From Gammaproteobacteria bacterium (GTDB taxonomy: Bacteria > Pseudomonadota > Gammaproteobacteria > SZUA-229): a DNA stretch of 42,169 nt. Positions within the stretch are counted from its first letter, which is position 1, and every line of letters begins with the position of its first letter. Where the stretch lies: the NCBI GenBank assembly GCA_015488885.1, contig WFMW01000001.1:1-42169 (forward strand), read 5' to 3'. Shown piece after piece: positions 22,389-30,642 of this stretch. Below the pieces are notes generated by a model. It had not been told where the DNA came from, did not search any database, and saw only the letters and a list, made by a program, of their open reading frames with translations. The position numbers were made by a program, and so were the translations under genes.

Positions 22389-22486
22389 TGTTGCAACATC
22401 AAGTGTTGCACAATAACATATTGATAAACAAAATAATATAGCAATAATTTTTACGCTAATGTTGCATGGTGGTGCAGCTGCAACAT
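22389..22486. promoter_or_regulatory. TGTTGCA palindromic elements, probable activator sites
   Basis: A perfect palindrome TGTTGCAACA lies at 22389-22398 and a further TGTTGCA at 22404-22410. An inverted pair ATGTTGCA (22459-22466) and TGCAACAT (22479-22486) encloses a GCAGCTGC palindrome. The two groups sit about 136 and 58 bases upstream of the -24 element, where enhancer sites of sigma-54 activators are usually found. They adjoin the gene for such an activator, so I infer that it binds here. Confidence 0.6.
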
Positions 22487-22527
22487 GCCGTTTATGTATT
22501 AATTTAATGAAAACAATGGCTTGTATG

Positions 22528-22544
22528 CTGGCATGATGTTTGCA
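22528..22544 (+). promoter_or_regulatory. sigma-54 (-24/-12) promoter
   Basis: CTGGCATGATGTTTGCA fits the consensus YTGGCACGRNNNTTGCW with a single mismatch (T for C). The invariant GG (22530-22531) and GC (22542-22543) are at the correct distance. Transcription would begin near 22555 and run into the membrane fusion protein gene. The divergent sigma-54 activator makes the assignment stronger. Confidence 0.75.
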
Positions 22545-22682
22545 TATAGGTTTTCCATACTGTACAGCCACTGTAACTGTGGCTATTATACATCCAGTTA
22601 TAGTAGGTTGCTTTTAAGTTTTATTTTGCAACGAAAAATAGAAATTTCTTGCAATTTATTCGCTTGCAAGGCATTCTTTATT

Positions 22683-22726
22683 ATCCGTGTCCATGAGGCA
22701 TGGCATCCGTGTCCGTGAGGCATGGC
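22683..22726. repeat. 22-bp tandem duplication in the leader
   Basis: Positions 22683-22704 and 22705-22726 are two adjacent copies of a 22-base unit beginning ATCCGTGTCC and ending GAGGCATGGC, with one mismatch. They end 27 bases before the ribosome binding site of the membrane fusion protein gene. Confidence 0.9.
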
Positions 22727-22769
22727 CGAAATTAAATTTATGTAAATGAACATGAAGGTAGCTTTTAGC

Positions 22770-23897
22770 ATGTCGATCAGAAAAAAATTAAAATATCCTC
22801 TCTTTTTATTATCTTTTCTTACTGTTTTTATACAAACAGACATTGTTCAGGCAGATAATATTGTTACTGTCGGTGTTGCGCCGCATGGTGGTTTTGTCAT
22901 TCTTGGGGGGAGTGTCATTCCGCTTAAGGAAGTAACCCTTGCTGCACAGATGCCGGGCAGGGTGGTATCGATTGCCGGTGAGGAAGGTGATAAATTCAAA
23001 GCCGGGGACGAGTTACTGAAAATTAACGACGATAAGCTTCTGGCCATGAGAAAAGCAGCCGAGGCAAAGCTTAATTCTGCACGTGATGCGGTACAGAATG
23101 CGCAGGTACAGTATAACCGTGAATTATGGAACCCACGCGTTTATAACCCACGCCCGATGTCGGGCATGGCGATGCCATCTATGTTTGATGGCTTTTTTAA
23201 TAAAGGGCCAATGTCAGATGTGAGTGGTGGCAATAAGAGTATAGAACGACATGCCGATCTGGTTGGTCAGGGAACGCAGGTTGCCACTGCGCGTTCACGT
23301 GTGCAGGAGGCGGAGTCGGGTATACATGAAATTGATGCTAAATTACGTGATACGGTTGCAGTAGCTCCCTTTGACGGAGTTATTATGAAAAAACTGGTTG
23401 AAATTGGCGATACCGTTCAACCTGGTCAGCATTTACTGGTTTATGCCTATACAAAATTTTTAAGAATTCGTGCAGAAGTCCCTGCGCGTTTAATGCCGGG
23501 GCTTAAAAAAGGCATGGTCGTGCCCGCCAGGCTGGACGTAGGTAATACACAGATTAATGTGCGTGTAGCACAAATTGCGCCGGTAGCGAATAAACAACAA
23601 CATACCGTTACTGTAAAATTTGATTTGCCTGAAGGTGTTCCCGGTGGGCCTGGTATGTATGCTGAAGTCATGATTCCTGACGTGAATTCACCAACACATG
23701 CTTTGCCGGTTATCCCTAAAGATGCCATCCAGAGAAATGGCAGCCTGCCATCGGTAGAAGTGCTGGATAAAGATAATAAACCGCAAATGCGCCTGATTCG
23801 AGTTGGTGAAGATATTGGCGATAATTCCGTGTCCGTTTTGTCAGGCTTAAAACCAGGTGAGCGCATTCTGATACATGGCCAGCAGAGTCATCATTAA
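22770..23897 (+). CDS. RND periplasmic adaptor (membrane fusion protein)
   Basis: Periplasmic adaptor of an RND efflux pump. The ATG at 22770 is chosen for GAAGGTAG 8 bases upstream and for the signal peptide that starts there (MSIRKKLKYPLFLLSFLTVF, cleavage after VQA); 375 residues. The lipoyl half-motifs are GRVVSIAGEEGDKFKAGDEL and VAPFDGVIMKKLVEIGDTVQ. Between them the usual helical hairpin is short and interrupted by a Met/Pro/Phe-rich stretch (RPMSGMAMPSMFDGFF, roughly residues 127-142). Beta-barrel and membrane-proximal domains follow. There is no lipobox cysteine. It is first in the cluster, 93 bases before its permease. No TolC-type outer membrane channel gene is present, so that partner must be elsewhere or lacking. 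Confidence 0.9.
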   Translation: MSIRKKLKYPLFLLSFLTVFIQTDIVQADNIVTVGVAPHGGFVILGGSVIPLKEVTLAAQMPGRVVSIAGEEGDKFKAGDELLKINDDKLLAMRKAAEAKLNSARDAVQNAQVQYNRELWNPRVYNPRPMSGMAMPSMFDGFFNKGPMSDVSGGNKSIERHADLVGQGTQVATARSRVQEAESGIHEIDAKLRDTVAVAPFDGVIMKKLVEIGDTVQPGQHLLVYAYTKFLRIRAEVPARLMPGLKKGMVVPARLDVGNTQINVRVAQIAPVANKQQHTVTVKFDLPEGVPGGPGMYAEVMIPDVNSPTHALPVIPKDAIQRNGSLPSVEVLDKDNKPQMRLIRVGEDIGDNSVSVLSGLKPGERILIHGQQSHH

Positions 23898-23940
23898 TTA
23901 GCTCGTGTTTTTGTTGCTGAGCAAATCAGCGGGTATTTGT

Positions 23941-23954
23941 CGTTCAATTGAACG
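23941..23954. promoter_or_regulatory. perfect 14-bp palindrome between adaptor and permease genes
   Basis: CGTTCAATTGAACG is a perfect inverted repeat in the 93-base gap between the two efflux genes, 37 bases before the permease ATG. It could be an operator for an internal promoter. It has no T-run and only a minimal loop, so it is not an ordinary terminator. Confidence 0.35.
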
Positions 23955-23990
23955 CATAGATGTTAATTGTAGATAAAGTTAAAAATTCTT

Positions 23991-26900
23991 ATGACAGATA
24001 ATAAAGAAAATAAATCACCTGATAGTGCGGCAGAAGATAATCACATAGGCATGGCAGGGCGAATCACCCAGGCATTTATCAACTCACCCTTAACGCCAAT
24101 GTTGATTGTATTGTTTGTTCTGATGGGGGTAGCTGGTATTGCCTTTACACCACGTCAGGAAGACCCGCAAATTTCAGTCCCAATGGTGGATATTTTTGTG
24201 AAATATCCGGGGGCTTCAGCTAAACAGGTGGCCGCTCTGGTATTAAAGCCACTTGAACGCATTATGAGTGAAATGGATGGGATCAAGCATGTGTATGGTA
24301 TGGCGCAACGCGACCATGCGATGGTTACCGTGCAGTTTAGAGTGGGTCAGGATATGGAGCGCTCGCTGACCAAACTATACAGTAAACTTAATTCCAATAA
24401 AGATGTCATGCCGCCAGGGGTAACTGGCTATTTAGTGAAACCCAAGGCAGTGGAAGATGTACCGGGGCTGACGTTAACGCTCTGGTCAGACAAAGTGAAT
24501 GATGCTTCGTTGCGGCTGGTTGCGCTGGATGTTTTACAAAAATTAAGTGAAGTACCCAATACTAATCAGGGGTTTGTTGTCAGTGGTCGGCGTGAACAGC
24601 TTCGCGTTGAAGTCTTACCAGAGAAACTGGATGGTTATGGCCTCACATTACAGCAGATTGCCAATACCATCCGACAGGCAAATAGTGAGAAAAGTGTTGG
24701 TAATGTTGAAGCCTGGGACAAAAGCTTTAAGGTTTATACCGGCTCATTTCTGAAATCAAAACAGGATGTTGAAAGTATTGTTGTGGGTATTAAAGACGGT
24801 ATACCCGTTTATATGCGTGATGTGGCAAATGTTATTTATGGCCCATCGGAAGTTAACAGTTCGGTGAAGATGTATACCGGTGCAGGAAACAAATCTGGCA
24901 TGGTAGCAAATGGTGCCTCTGCTGTAACCATTGCTATTGCCAAGAAAAAAGGCAGCAATGTTGTTTCAGTGAATGAAGCGTTATTGAAAAAAATTAATGA
25001 ATTAAAAGGTCTGATTATACCTTCTAACGTACATGTTTATGTTTCACGCAACTACGGTGTAACGGCTAACGACAAGGTTAATGAATTAATATTTAAGTTA
25101 TTCTACGCCACCGGTCTGGTGACATTGCTGGTCTGGTTCGCACTCGGCTGGCGTCCGGCTTTTGTCGTGCTTGTGGTTATTCCCATAGTGATTTCATTTG
25201 CCATATTCAGTGCGATGATATTGGGCATGACGATTGACCGGGTGAGTTTGTTTGCACTGGTATTCGCTATTGGTATTCTGGTTGATGATGCTATTGTGGT
25301 GATAGAAAATGTGTATCGCCATTGGCGGCTACATAATAACAGCAGTGAAGATGTGACTATTCGTGCTGTTGATGAAGTGGGTAACCCGACTATTCTGGCA
25401 ACTTTCACCGTGATTGCTGCGTTATTACCAATGGGAGCGGTGCGCGGGATGATGGGGCCCTATATGGCGCCGATACCTGTATTAGGTTCAGTGGCAATGC
25501 TATTTTCGCTATTTGCTGCTTTTGCATTTACTCCCTGGCTGGCTAATAAACTCAAACCATCGATGGAGTCACTGGAAAAAGCAGAAATAAAGGAACAGCG
25601 GTTTAATACCCGAATGGGGAACTTTTTCAGGCGAACCCTTTGCCCACTGGCGGAGAATAAATCACTCGGGTATGGGTTTTTAATTTTATTGTTTGTGGTT
25701 TTCTTTGCCAGTTGTACCATGTTTTATACCACTGCAACCAGAGTGAAGTTATTACCACTGGACAATAAAGCAGAATTTGATGTGGTGATAAACTTCCCTG
25801 AAGGTACTTCTTTAATTGACACGGCTAACCTTACTGAAAAACTGGCAAACATAGCACGCAAAAATAAAAATGTGGTGGCTCTGCAAAGTTATGTCGGGAC
25901 AGCTTCTCCCTATAATTTTAATGGCCTGGTGCGACATTATTATTTACGTTCAAAACCCTGGCAGGCAGACATCCAGCTTGAATTGACAGATAAACATGAT
26001 CGTGAGTTAACCAGTCATCAAATAGCTGAGAAAATGCGTGACCTTATGACGCCTGTTGCAAAAGCCGCTGGCGCACGTATTCAGATTGTAGAAATGCCAC
26101 CTGGTCCGCCTGTATTGCAGTCTGTCGTGGCTGTCATTTACGGCCCGAATGATAAAACCCGGCGTCAGTTTGCCCATGATATGACTAAAATGTTTGAAAA
26201 AGCACCAAGTATTGTCGATGTGGATAACCTGATGCAGGCGCCCTATAGTATCTGGCGCTTTGAAGTTGACCGGGATAAGGCATTACGCGAAGGCATTAGT
26301 ATTGATGCCATTAATAAAACGCTTGCCATGGCAATGGGTGGCTTTGTTGTTGGCGATCTCAAGCGTGGCTCGGTGGTTGATCCTACTTATATTATTCTAC
26401 AGGTACCCATGTCTGCCCGTTCCGAGTTTTCACGCCTGGGCGTCATACCGGTAAGATCCAGTAACGGAAAACTGGTACCTTTGTCAGAACTGGGACGATT
26501 TGTAAAAGGTGTAGAACAGGATGTTATCTTCCAGAAAGATCTGCGTAATGTCGAATTTGTGACCGGGGATAGTGGAGGTAAACTCGCTGCACCTATCTAC
26601 GGCATGTTCCAGGTCGATGACATGTTAAACAATTACACTGCACCGGATGGCGTCAAGGTTCCTCATGGATTTCTTGGTGGTGGGTTTTTTGGTCCACCGG
26701 ATAACAGTAAAAAATCGGCCTTTGAATGGGGTGGTGAATGGACAGTTACCTATGAAACCTTCCGTGATATGGGCGGTGCATTTATGATCGCTATTATTCT
26801 GATTTACATGCTGGTCGTGGTTGAATTTAAAAACTTTATTTTTCCTTCCATTATTATGGCGCCGATACCCTTAACGCTGGTTGGCATTATTCCCGGGCAC

Positions 26901-27986
26901 TGGTTGTTTAATGCGGAATTTACGGCAACCTCTATGATCGGCTGGATTGCATTGTCAGGTATTATCGTGCGTAACTCCATTTTACTGGTTGATTTCACCA
27001 GGCATGAAGTGAAGCGCGGCATAGACGTGCGTGATGCAGTAATTAATGCCTGTCAGGCAAGAACGCGTCCCATTGTGATCACGGCGATGGCACTGGTTGG
27101 TGACTCAGCGGTTATTATCAGTGACCCCATTTTTCAGGGGATGGCCATTTCTCTATTATTTGGTGTGATTGTATCTACCGTGCTGACGTTGTTTATTATT
27201 CCACTGGGTTGTATTTCAGCGAAAAAAGCCTATCCCGCAGCCTGTATTGTTGGTGGTGATACCTGTCCTGTTGGAGATACTCCTGCGACAGAATGTTTGA
27301 TAACAGAGCCTGAATATAAAACGCCACTGTGGATGAGTATTTATAGCGCTATTCTTGCTGTCTTCAACTGGTTATTTATTATTGCGCAAATGCTGTTTAA
27401 TCTAGGACGGATGGTGTTTAGTATGTTTGGCTCAAATGATTCTACGCCGCCGCCTGCGTCACCGTCACCCGTTACACCACCTGCACCGCCATCACCATCA
27501 GGCGGGCAGCCGACTGCCGCACCTGCAGAAAAAACCTCAGCAGAAAAAACTTCGACAGCCGCCGAGCCTGAGAAGAAAAATCAGGCAGATCATATGAACA
27601 ATCCAGCATCCACTAAGGCTAGTAAAACAGCAGATAGTGAAGCAATAGATAGTAAAGCAACAACAATAGTGCAAAAAGCAGTAAGTAAACCAGCAGTGAC
27701 AGCAGAAAAAGCCACTGTAGACGAATCATTGCTCACCGCTGAAAAATCGGTGCCAATGAAAAAACCAGCAGATGAAAAGCAAGCGGTTGCAAAGAAAAAA
27801 CAGGTTAAAAAAACAGTTAAAAAAGCGGTAAAAAAGAAAACTGAGGTTAAACCTGAGGTTAAATCTGTTGCTGTAAAAAAATCAGCAATTAAGAAAGTGC
27901 CTGGCAAAAAAACAGCTTCTGGTCGTCGCGGTATACGCTTAAAAATAGATGATGGGGCAACAAAGGACGATGAAGACAGTAAATAG
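23991..27986 (+). CDS. RND efflux permease with a long C-terminal extension
   Basis: Proton-driven inner-membrane RND transporter. The core (about 1-1080) has the expected first helix, two large periplasmic loops and two helix bundles. The proton-relay acids are in GILVDDAIVVIENVYRHW, the pattern of drug/organic-exporting (HAE-like) RND proteins and unlike the heavy-metal type. At 1331 residues it is about 250 longer than usual. The extra part holds a cysteine-containing loop (CIVGGDTCPVGDTPATEC), a hydrophobic segment at about 1112-1147, a Pro/Ser-rich linker (STPPPASPSPVTPPAPPSPS) and a Lys/Ala/Val-rich tail (about 1240-1331; repeats such as KKTVKKAVKKK) like histone H1 or PAKKA-type sequences. 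Whether the tail is cytoplasmic is unproven, but its charge favours it. A 15-bp in-frame duplication (27525-27554) lies in the linker. Confidence 0.92.
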   Translation: MTDNKENKSPDSAAEDNHIGMAGRITQAFINSPLTPMLIVLFVLMGVAGIAFTPRQEDPQISVPMVDIFVKYPGASAKQVAALVLKPLERIMSEMDGIKHVYGMAQRDHAMVTVQFRVGQDMERSLTKLYSKLNSNKDVMPPGVTGYLVKPKAVEDVPGLTLTLWSDKVNDASLRLVALDVLQKLSEVPNTNQGFVVSGRREQLRVEVLPEKLDGYGLTLQQIANTIRQANSEKSVGNVEAWDKSFKVYTGSFLKSKQDVESIVVGIKDGIPVYMRDVANVIYGPSEVNSSVKMYTGAGNKSGMVANGASAVTIAIAKKKGSNVVSVNEALLKKINELKGLIIPSNVHVYVSRNYGVTANDKVNELIFKLFYATGLVTLLVWFALGWRPAFVVLVVIPIVISFAIFSAMILGMTIDRVSLFALVFAIGILVDDAIVVIENVYRHWRLHNNSSEDVTIRAVDEVGNPTILATFTVIAALLPMGAVRGMMGPYMAPIPVLGSVAMLFSLFAAFAFTPWLANKLKPSMESLEKAEIKEQRFNTRMGNFFRRTLCPLAENKSLGYGFLILLFVVFFASCTMFYTTATRVKLLPLDNKAEFDVVINFPEGTSLIDTANLTEKLANIARKNKNVVALQSYVGTASPYNFNGLVRHYYLRSKPWQADIQLELTDKHDRELTSHQIAEKMRDLMTPVAKAAGARIQIVEMPPGPPVLQSVVAVIYGPNDKTRRQFAHDMTKMFEKAPSIVDVDNLMQAPYSIWRFEVDRDKALREGISIDAINKTLAMAMGGFVVGDLKRGSVVDPTYIILQVPMSARSEFSRLGVIPVRSSNGKLVPLSELGRFVKGVEQDVIFQKDLRNVEFVTGDSGGKLAAPIYGMFQVDDMLNNYTAPDGVKVPHGFLGGGFFGPPDNSKKSAFEWGGEWTVTYETFRDMGGAFMIAIILIYMLVVVEFKNFIFPSIIMAPIPLTLVGIIPGHWLFNAEFTATSMIGWIALSGIIVRNSILLVDFTRHEVKRGIDVRDAVINACQARTRPIVITAMALVGDSAVIISDPIFQGMAISLLFGVIVSTVLTLFIIPLGCISAKKAYPAACIVGGDTCPVGDTPATECLITEPEYKTPLWMSIYSAILAVFNWLFIIAQMLFNLGRMVFSMFGSNDSTPPPASPSPVTPPAPPSPSGGQPTAAPAEKTSAEKTSTAAEPEKKNQADHMNNPASTKASKTADSEAIDSKATTIVQKAVSKPAVTAEKATVDESLLTAEKSVPMKKPADEKQAVAKKKQVKKTVKKAVKKKTEVKPEVKSVAVKKSAIKKVPGKKTASGRRGIRLKIDDGATKDDEDSK

Positions 27987-28087
27987 ACCTTGGCACGATA
28001 TATTCACGTATAAAATTCTGGCTCGTTTTTTTGCGCCTGCTTATCGTACAAAACTGTCATCGTGCAAAGCTATCAAAGAGTAAACCT

Positions 28088-28951
28088 ATGGTGGTTAACG
28101 TTAACAATCTGAAATATCTTTGTGCTATGGCTGGCATAGCATTTTCTACGGCTATTGCCGCACATAATAGCAACCCAGGCGGTTCTTCATGGCAAGCTTC
28201 AGTGGGGTCTGGATCATCTGTAACTCATGCAGAGAGAAAACCCGTCACATCATCAACTACCGGGTCAGGGAGTAATGCATCTGATCACAGGCTGACATCA
28301 ATGCGGTATCCACAATGGCCAGCTAAAAATCTATTTACACGAGAAATAATTCCGCCGCCACCACCAGGGCCATATATGTCCACAGCATTAAACAATGGAC
28401 AGATAAAAGAGCCGCATATAAATGGTATGCATAATACCGTTCATTCTCCTGATAAAACGGCCACGGCGGCTAAATTTAATCCAGATACCCCCTGGCCAGA
28501 CGAGAAAACCATGACCAGCCGCTGGCGACCTGATAATGGCTATCATTATATTACATCAGGTAAGGCAGTATCGACACCTGCACGGGTATTCAGGCCGGTG
28601 TCTGGCTATCGTCGATCACTGAATATGCCTGTTACGCCCGGGAGACAGGGGGGTTATCAATTTTCACCTCCGCAGCAGGGTTCTTATGCAAGGAATATGA
28701 ATATATCTGGTAAACATTTATACCAACAGCGTACAATACCAACATCAAATATTGCGCGACGCTCTGGAAGGCGCAATTTAAATAAAAATGTTTATCGATC
28801 AGAACCGCCTCGGGCTTATCAGCCACACTATCGTGCCGATAATCCGGTTACGCAAACACGTGCTCCATCAGCATACAGAATGCCTCCGCAATACAGGCAA
28901 GGCTCTTTTGTGTCAGGACAGGTAGTAGATCGTGATTCAAGACACCCTTAA
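28088..28951 (+). CDS. exported Pro/Tyr/Arg-rich protein, unknown function
   Basis: I do not recognise this protein. From the ATG at 28088 (AAAGAG about 8 bases upstream) it has 287 residues with a signal peptide (MVVNVNNLKYLCAMAGIAFS, cleavage near AIA-AHN). A TTG 57 bases upstream is in frame but would spoil the signal peptide. The mature part has no hydrophobic segment and is of low complexity: Ser/Gly-rich at first, then REIIPPPPPGPYMS near residue 93, then Arg/Tyr/Pro/Gln-rich to the end (PPQYRQGSF). It is basic and probably disordered, with no cysteine in the mature part. It lies 101 bases after the permease in the same direction and 96 bases before a second protein of similar character, so it may be an exported structural or surface component of the same system. 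Confidence 0.7.
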   Translation: MVVNVNNLKYLCAMAGIAFSTAIAAHNSNPGGSSWQASVGSGSSVTHAERKPVTSSTTGSGSNASDHRLTSMRYPQWPAKNLFTREIIPPPPPGPYMSTALNNGQIKEPHINGMHNTVHSPDKTATAAKFNPDTPWPDEKTMTSRWRPDNGYHYITSGKAVSTPARVFRPVSGYRRSLNMPVTPGRQGGYQFSPPQQGSYARNMNISGKHLYQQRTIPTSNIARRSGRRNLNKNVYRSEPPRAYQPHYRADNPVTQTRAPSAYRMPPQYRQGSFVSGQVVDRDSRHP

Positions 28952-28966
28952 GCTACAGTGTTACGG

Positions 28967-28972
28967 TATAAT
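28967..28972 (+). promoter_or_regulatory. possible -10 box before the second exported protein
   Basis: A perfect TATAAT lies 76 bases before the ATG at 29048, but the -35 region 17 bases upstream (ACCCTT) is poor. If real it would be an internal sigma-70 promoter inside the cluster. Low confidence. Confidence 0.25.
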
Positions 28973-29047
28973 AAGCGTCTGAGTATCGTGAGTGGCCAGG
29001 AACAGGTATGGATACAGGGTTAATTTTTGTGGGTGTAGATCAAATTA

Positions 29048-29758
29048 ATGAGTATGAGTCGTTTATTTATATTTTGTGGCATGATCATATCAACTGTAAC
29101 AGCGGTTGCTGCAGATCGTATTAGTGGGAATACCTTTAATTTAATGGATATGCCAGGTTTGCATCCTGTGGTTATGAAGATCGGTCAGTATAACCCATGG
29201 ACATTACCGCCAGTACAGCGCCCCACCTCCTTCCCTCATTATTATAATGCCTGGCAACAAAATGGCCAGTCTACAACAAATCCACAGTCAACAGCAGCAA
29301 ATCCACAGTCAACAGCAGCTTATCCGCGGTATCGGGCGCAACCCGAATTTGTTACCCCGGAGGTATTAAATAATATAAAAAAGCAACAGGTATATACACA
29401 GCAGAACCATTCACCCTGGCAGTATAATGATTACCGCTATAGAGGACGTTCCTATGGTACCAGTTGGTCGGCTAATACCCGCCATCGGTCATCAGATCCA
29501 TGGTTATATAATCCAGATAAATATAAAAATCCGTCATCCAGTTCAGGTTTACTGACAACGCCTGAAAGACTTGATTCGGAGTCATTATTATTTGGGGGGC
29601 AATCATTACCGGCAGTCCCCGATGCAGCGATTGGTGGCGTGCCTCCGATGAATGTTTTCGAACCCTTACCCTCTGAACTATCAGAAAAAAACTATCGTTC
29701 AGGAGGTAGTTATTATCCATTTAGATATGGCCCTTTTGGCGATTTTGTTCCACAATAA
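29048..29758 (+). CDS. second exported Tyr/Pro/Ser-rich protein, unknown function
   Basis: A 236-residue protein I do not recognise, with a signal peptide (MSMSRLFIFCGMIISTVTAV, cleavage after AVA-ADR). The mature protein is rich in Tyr, Pro, Ser, Asn and Trp and looks disordered: NPWTLPPVQRPTSFPHYY, a duplicated NPQSTAA unit (encoded by a perfect 21-bp tandem repeat), repeated YN/YR motifs, and a C-terminus YYPFRYGPFGDFVPQ. It has no cysteine after the signal peptide. Its composition resembles the preceding protein without clear alignment. Both lie between the efflux genes and the LolA-like gene, so a periplasmic or surface role in the same assembly is the simplest guess. Confidence 0.7.
   Translation: MSMSRLFIFCGMIISTVTAVAADRISGNTFNLMDMPGLHPVVMKIGQYNPWTLPPVQRPTSFPHYYNAWQQNGQSTTNPQSTAANPQSTAAYPRYRAQPEFVTPEVLNNIKKQQVYTQQNHSPWQYNDYRYRGRSYGTSWSANTRHRSSDPWLYNPDKYKNPSSSSGLLTTPERLDSESLLFGGQSLPAVPDAAIGGVPPMNVFEPLPSELSEKNYRSGGSYYPFRYGPFGDFVPQ
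29278..29319. repeat. perfect 21-bp in-frame tandem duplication
   Basis: Two identical adjacent copies of a 21-base unit (29278-29298 and 29299-29319) encode a duplicated NPQSTAA heptapeptide in the exported Tyr/Pro-rich protein. Perfect identity suggests a recent event. Confidence 0.95.
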
Positions 29759-29761
29759 AAC

Positions 29762-30562
29762 ATGATCAGAACTTTGGAAATAAACTATTTTGTGAAAAAG
29801 CTCCTTTTTTTATTACTGTTTGTATTTTCTTCTTTTTTTATTACACCAGTATTTGCAATATCTTTTACTGCAGATGCAGTACAGACTCGTGGTAAACAGA
29901 TTAGCCATGCAAAGATAGTCTGGCAGAATAATCGAGTGCGGTTTGATTATGTAAAAGACGGTGTGTCAATGACACAGATATTTGATGCTGCAAAAAATCG
30001 GGTAATCTGGCTGGATAATAAAAATAAACAGTATGTTGAAACAGCGATGCCTGATATTAAAAAGATACAGGCAATGATTAAGCCAGAGAAAACGTATAAT
30101 CCGTGTGTGCAATTTAAGCATGCCAGTTGTATTCATTTAAAAGAAGCAAAAATTAATAATCGTAATACCGATAACTGGTTAATCACTATGCCAACAAAAC
30201 ATGGCGATTATCATATATTTCAGTGGATAGACAAAAAATACAAAGTTGTTTTACGCCAGGAAAACTCTGATGGTTCAGCCTTAAATGCTACGTTGACAGA
30301 TAAGCTAATACTGGATGGGCGCAAAGTCCATAAACTGGATATGTATGCTTATTCTACAAGCGGGAAGGAAACACATGGTGTGCAATGGTATGACAATAAA
30401 CTCAATATTGTGATAAAACAACAGTATGGTAATAATTATATCGATGAATTGAAAAATATTAAACCGGGTAAAATAAAACAGGCAATGTTTGTGATACCTG
30501 AAACGTATAAACGTTATAAAAAAACCATGCTAACCGCTCAGAAGAATGATATTAATCAATGA
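29762..30562 (+). CDS. LolA-like/DUF4412-like periplasmic protein
   Basis: A 266-residue exported protein with a signal peptide (hydrophobic LLFLLLFVFSSFFITPVFA, residues about 14-32). The mature part has the beta-rich pattern of LolA/LolB-like or DUF4412 proteins: FTADAVQTRGKQISHAKIVWQ, VRFDYVKDG, TQIFDAAKNRVIWLDNKNKQY. These are one-sided half-barrels that often bind lipid or lipoprotein acyl chains. Two cysteines (CVQFKHASC) could form a disulfide. It starts 3 bases after the previous stop, so it is tightly linked. A role in carrying a hydrophobic ligand between the membranes is inferred from fold only. Confidence 0.6.
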   Translation: MIRTLEINYFVKKLLFLLLFVFSSFFITPVFAISFTADAVQTRGKQISHAKIVWQNNRVRFDYVKDGVSMTQIFDAAKNRVIWLDNKNKQYVETAMPDIKKIQAMIKPEKTYNPCVQFKHASCIHLKEAKINNRNTDNWLITMPTKHGDYHIFQWIDKKYKVVLRQENSDGSALNATLTDKLILDGRKVHKLDMYAYSTSGKETHGVQWYDNKLNIVIKQQYGNNYIDELKNIKPGKIKQAMFVIPETYKRYKKTMLTAQKNDINQ

Positions 30563-30642
30563 TTCTTTAATACAGGGCTATATGAGCGGCGTTTTATGAA
30601 TGCGATAGACTTCTAACAGCTATTTTACAGGCAGGCACATTT

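Larger units (their letters stand above)
22374..22769. other. divergent regulatory region upstream of the RND-ParA-dynamin cluster
   Basis: A 396-base region between the activator and the membrane fusion protein. From left to right it holds TGTTGCA/TGCAACA elements (22389-22410 and 22459-22486), a sigma-54-type promoter (22528-22544), a leader of about 210 bases with a 22-bp tandem repeat (22683-22726), and the ribosome binding site GAAGGTAG (22754-22761). Two further TTGCAA boxes lie near 22651 and 22664. A 65-codon open frame inside it shows no protein-like features. Confidence 0.7.

Noticed and set aside
22374-22571. N-terminal extension of 66 codons on the sigma-54 activator
   Set aside because: It would run through the palindromic TGTTGCA elements and the sigma-54 promoter; the PAS region begins properly at the ATG at 22373.
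22521-22718. 65-codon plus-strand frame in the leader of the RND cluster
   Set aside because: Its codons cross the sigma-54 promoter and the 22-bp repeat; no ribosome binding site and no recognisable motif.
22770-27986. Heavy-metal (CusA/CzcA) type RND pump
   Set aside because: The permease has the VDDAIVVIENV pattern of HAE-like pumps; the Met-rich adaptor insert alone is not enough.
27990-28006. Second sigma-54-like site (TTGGCACGATAT) after the permease gene
   Set aside because: The -24 half is perfect but the -12 half reads ATTC, losing the essential GC, so it is probably not functional.
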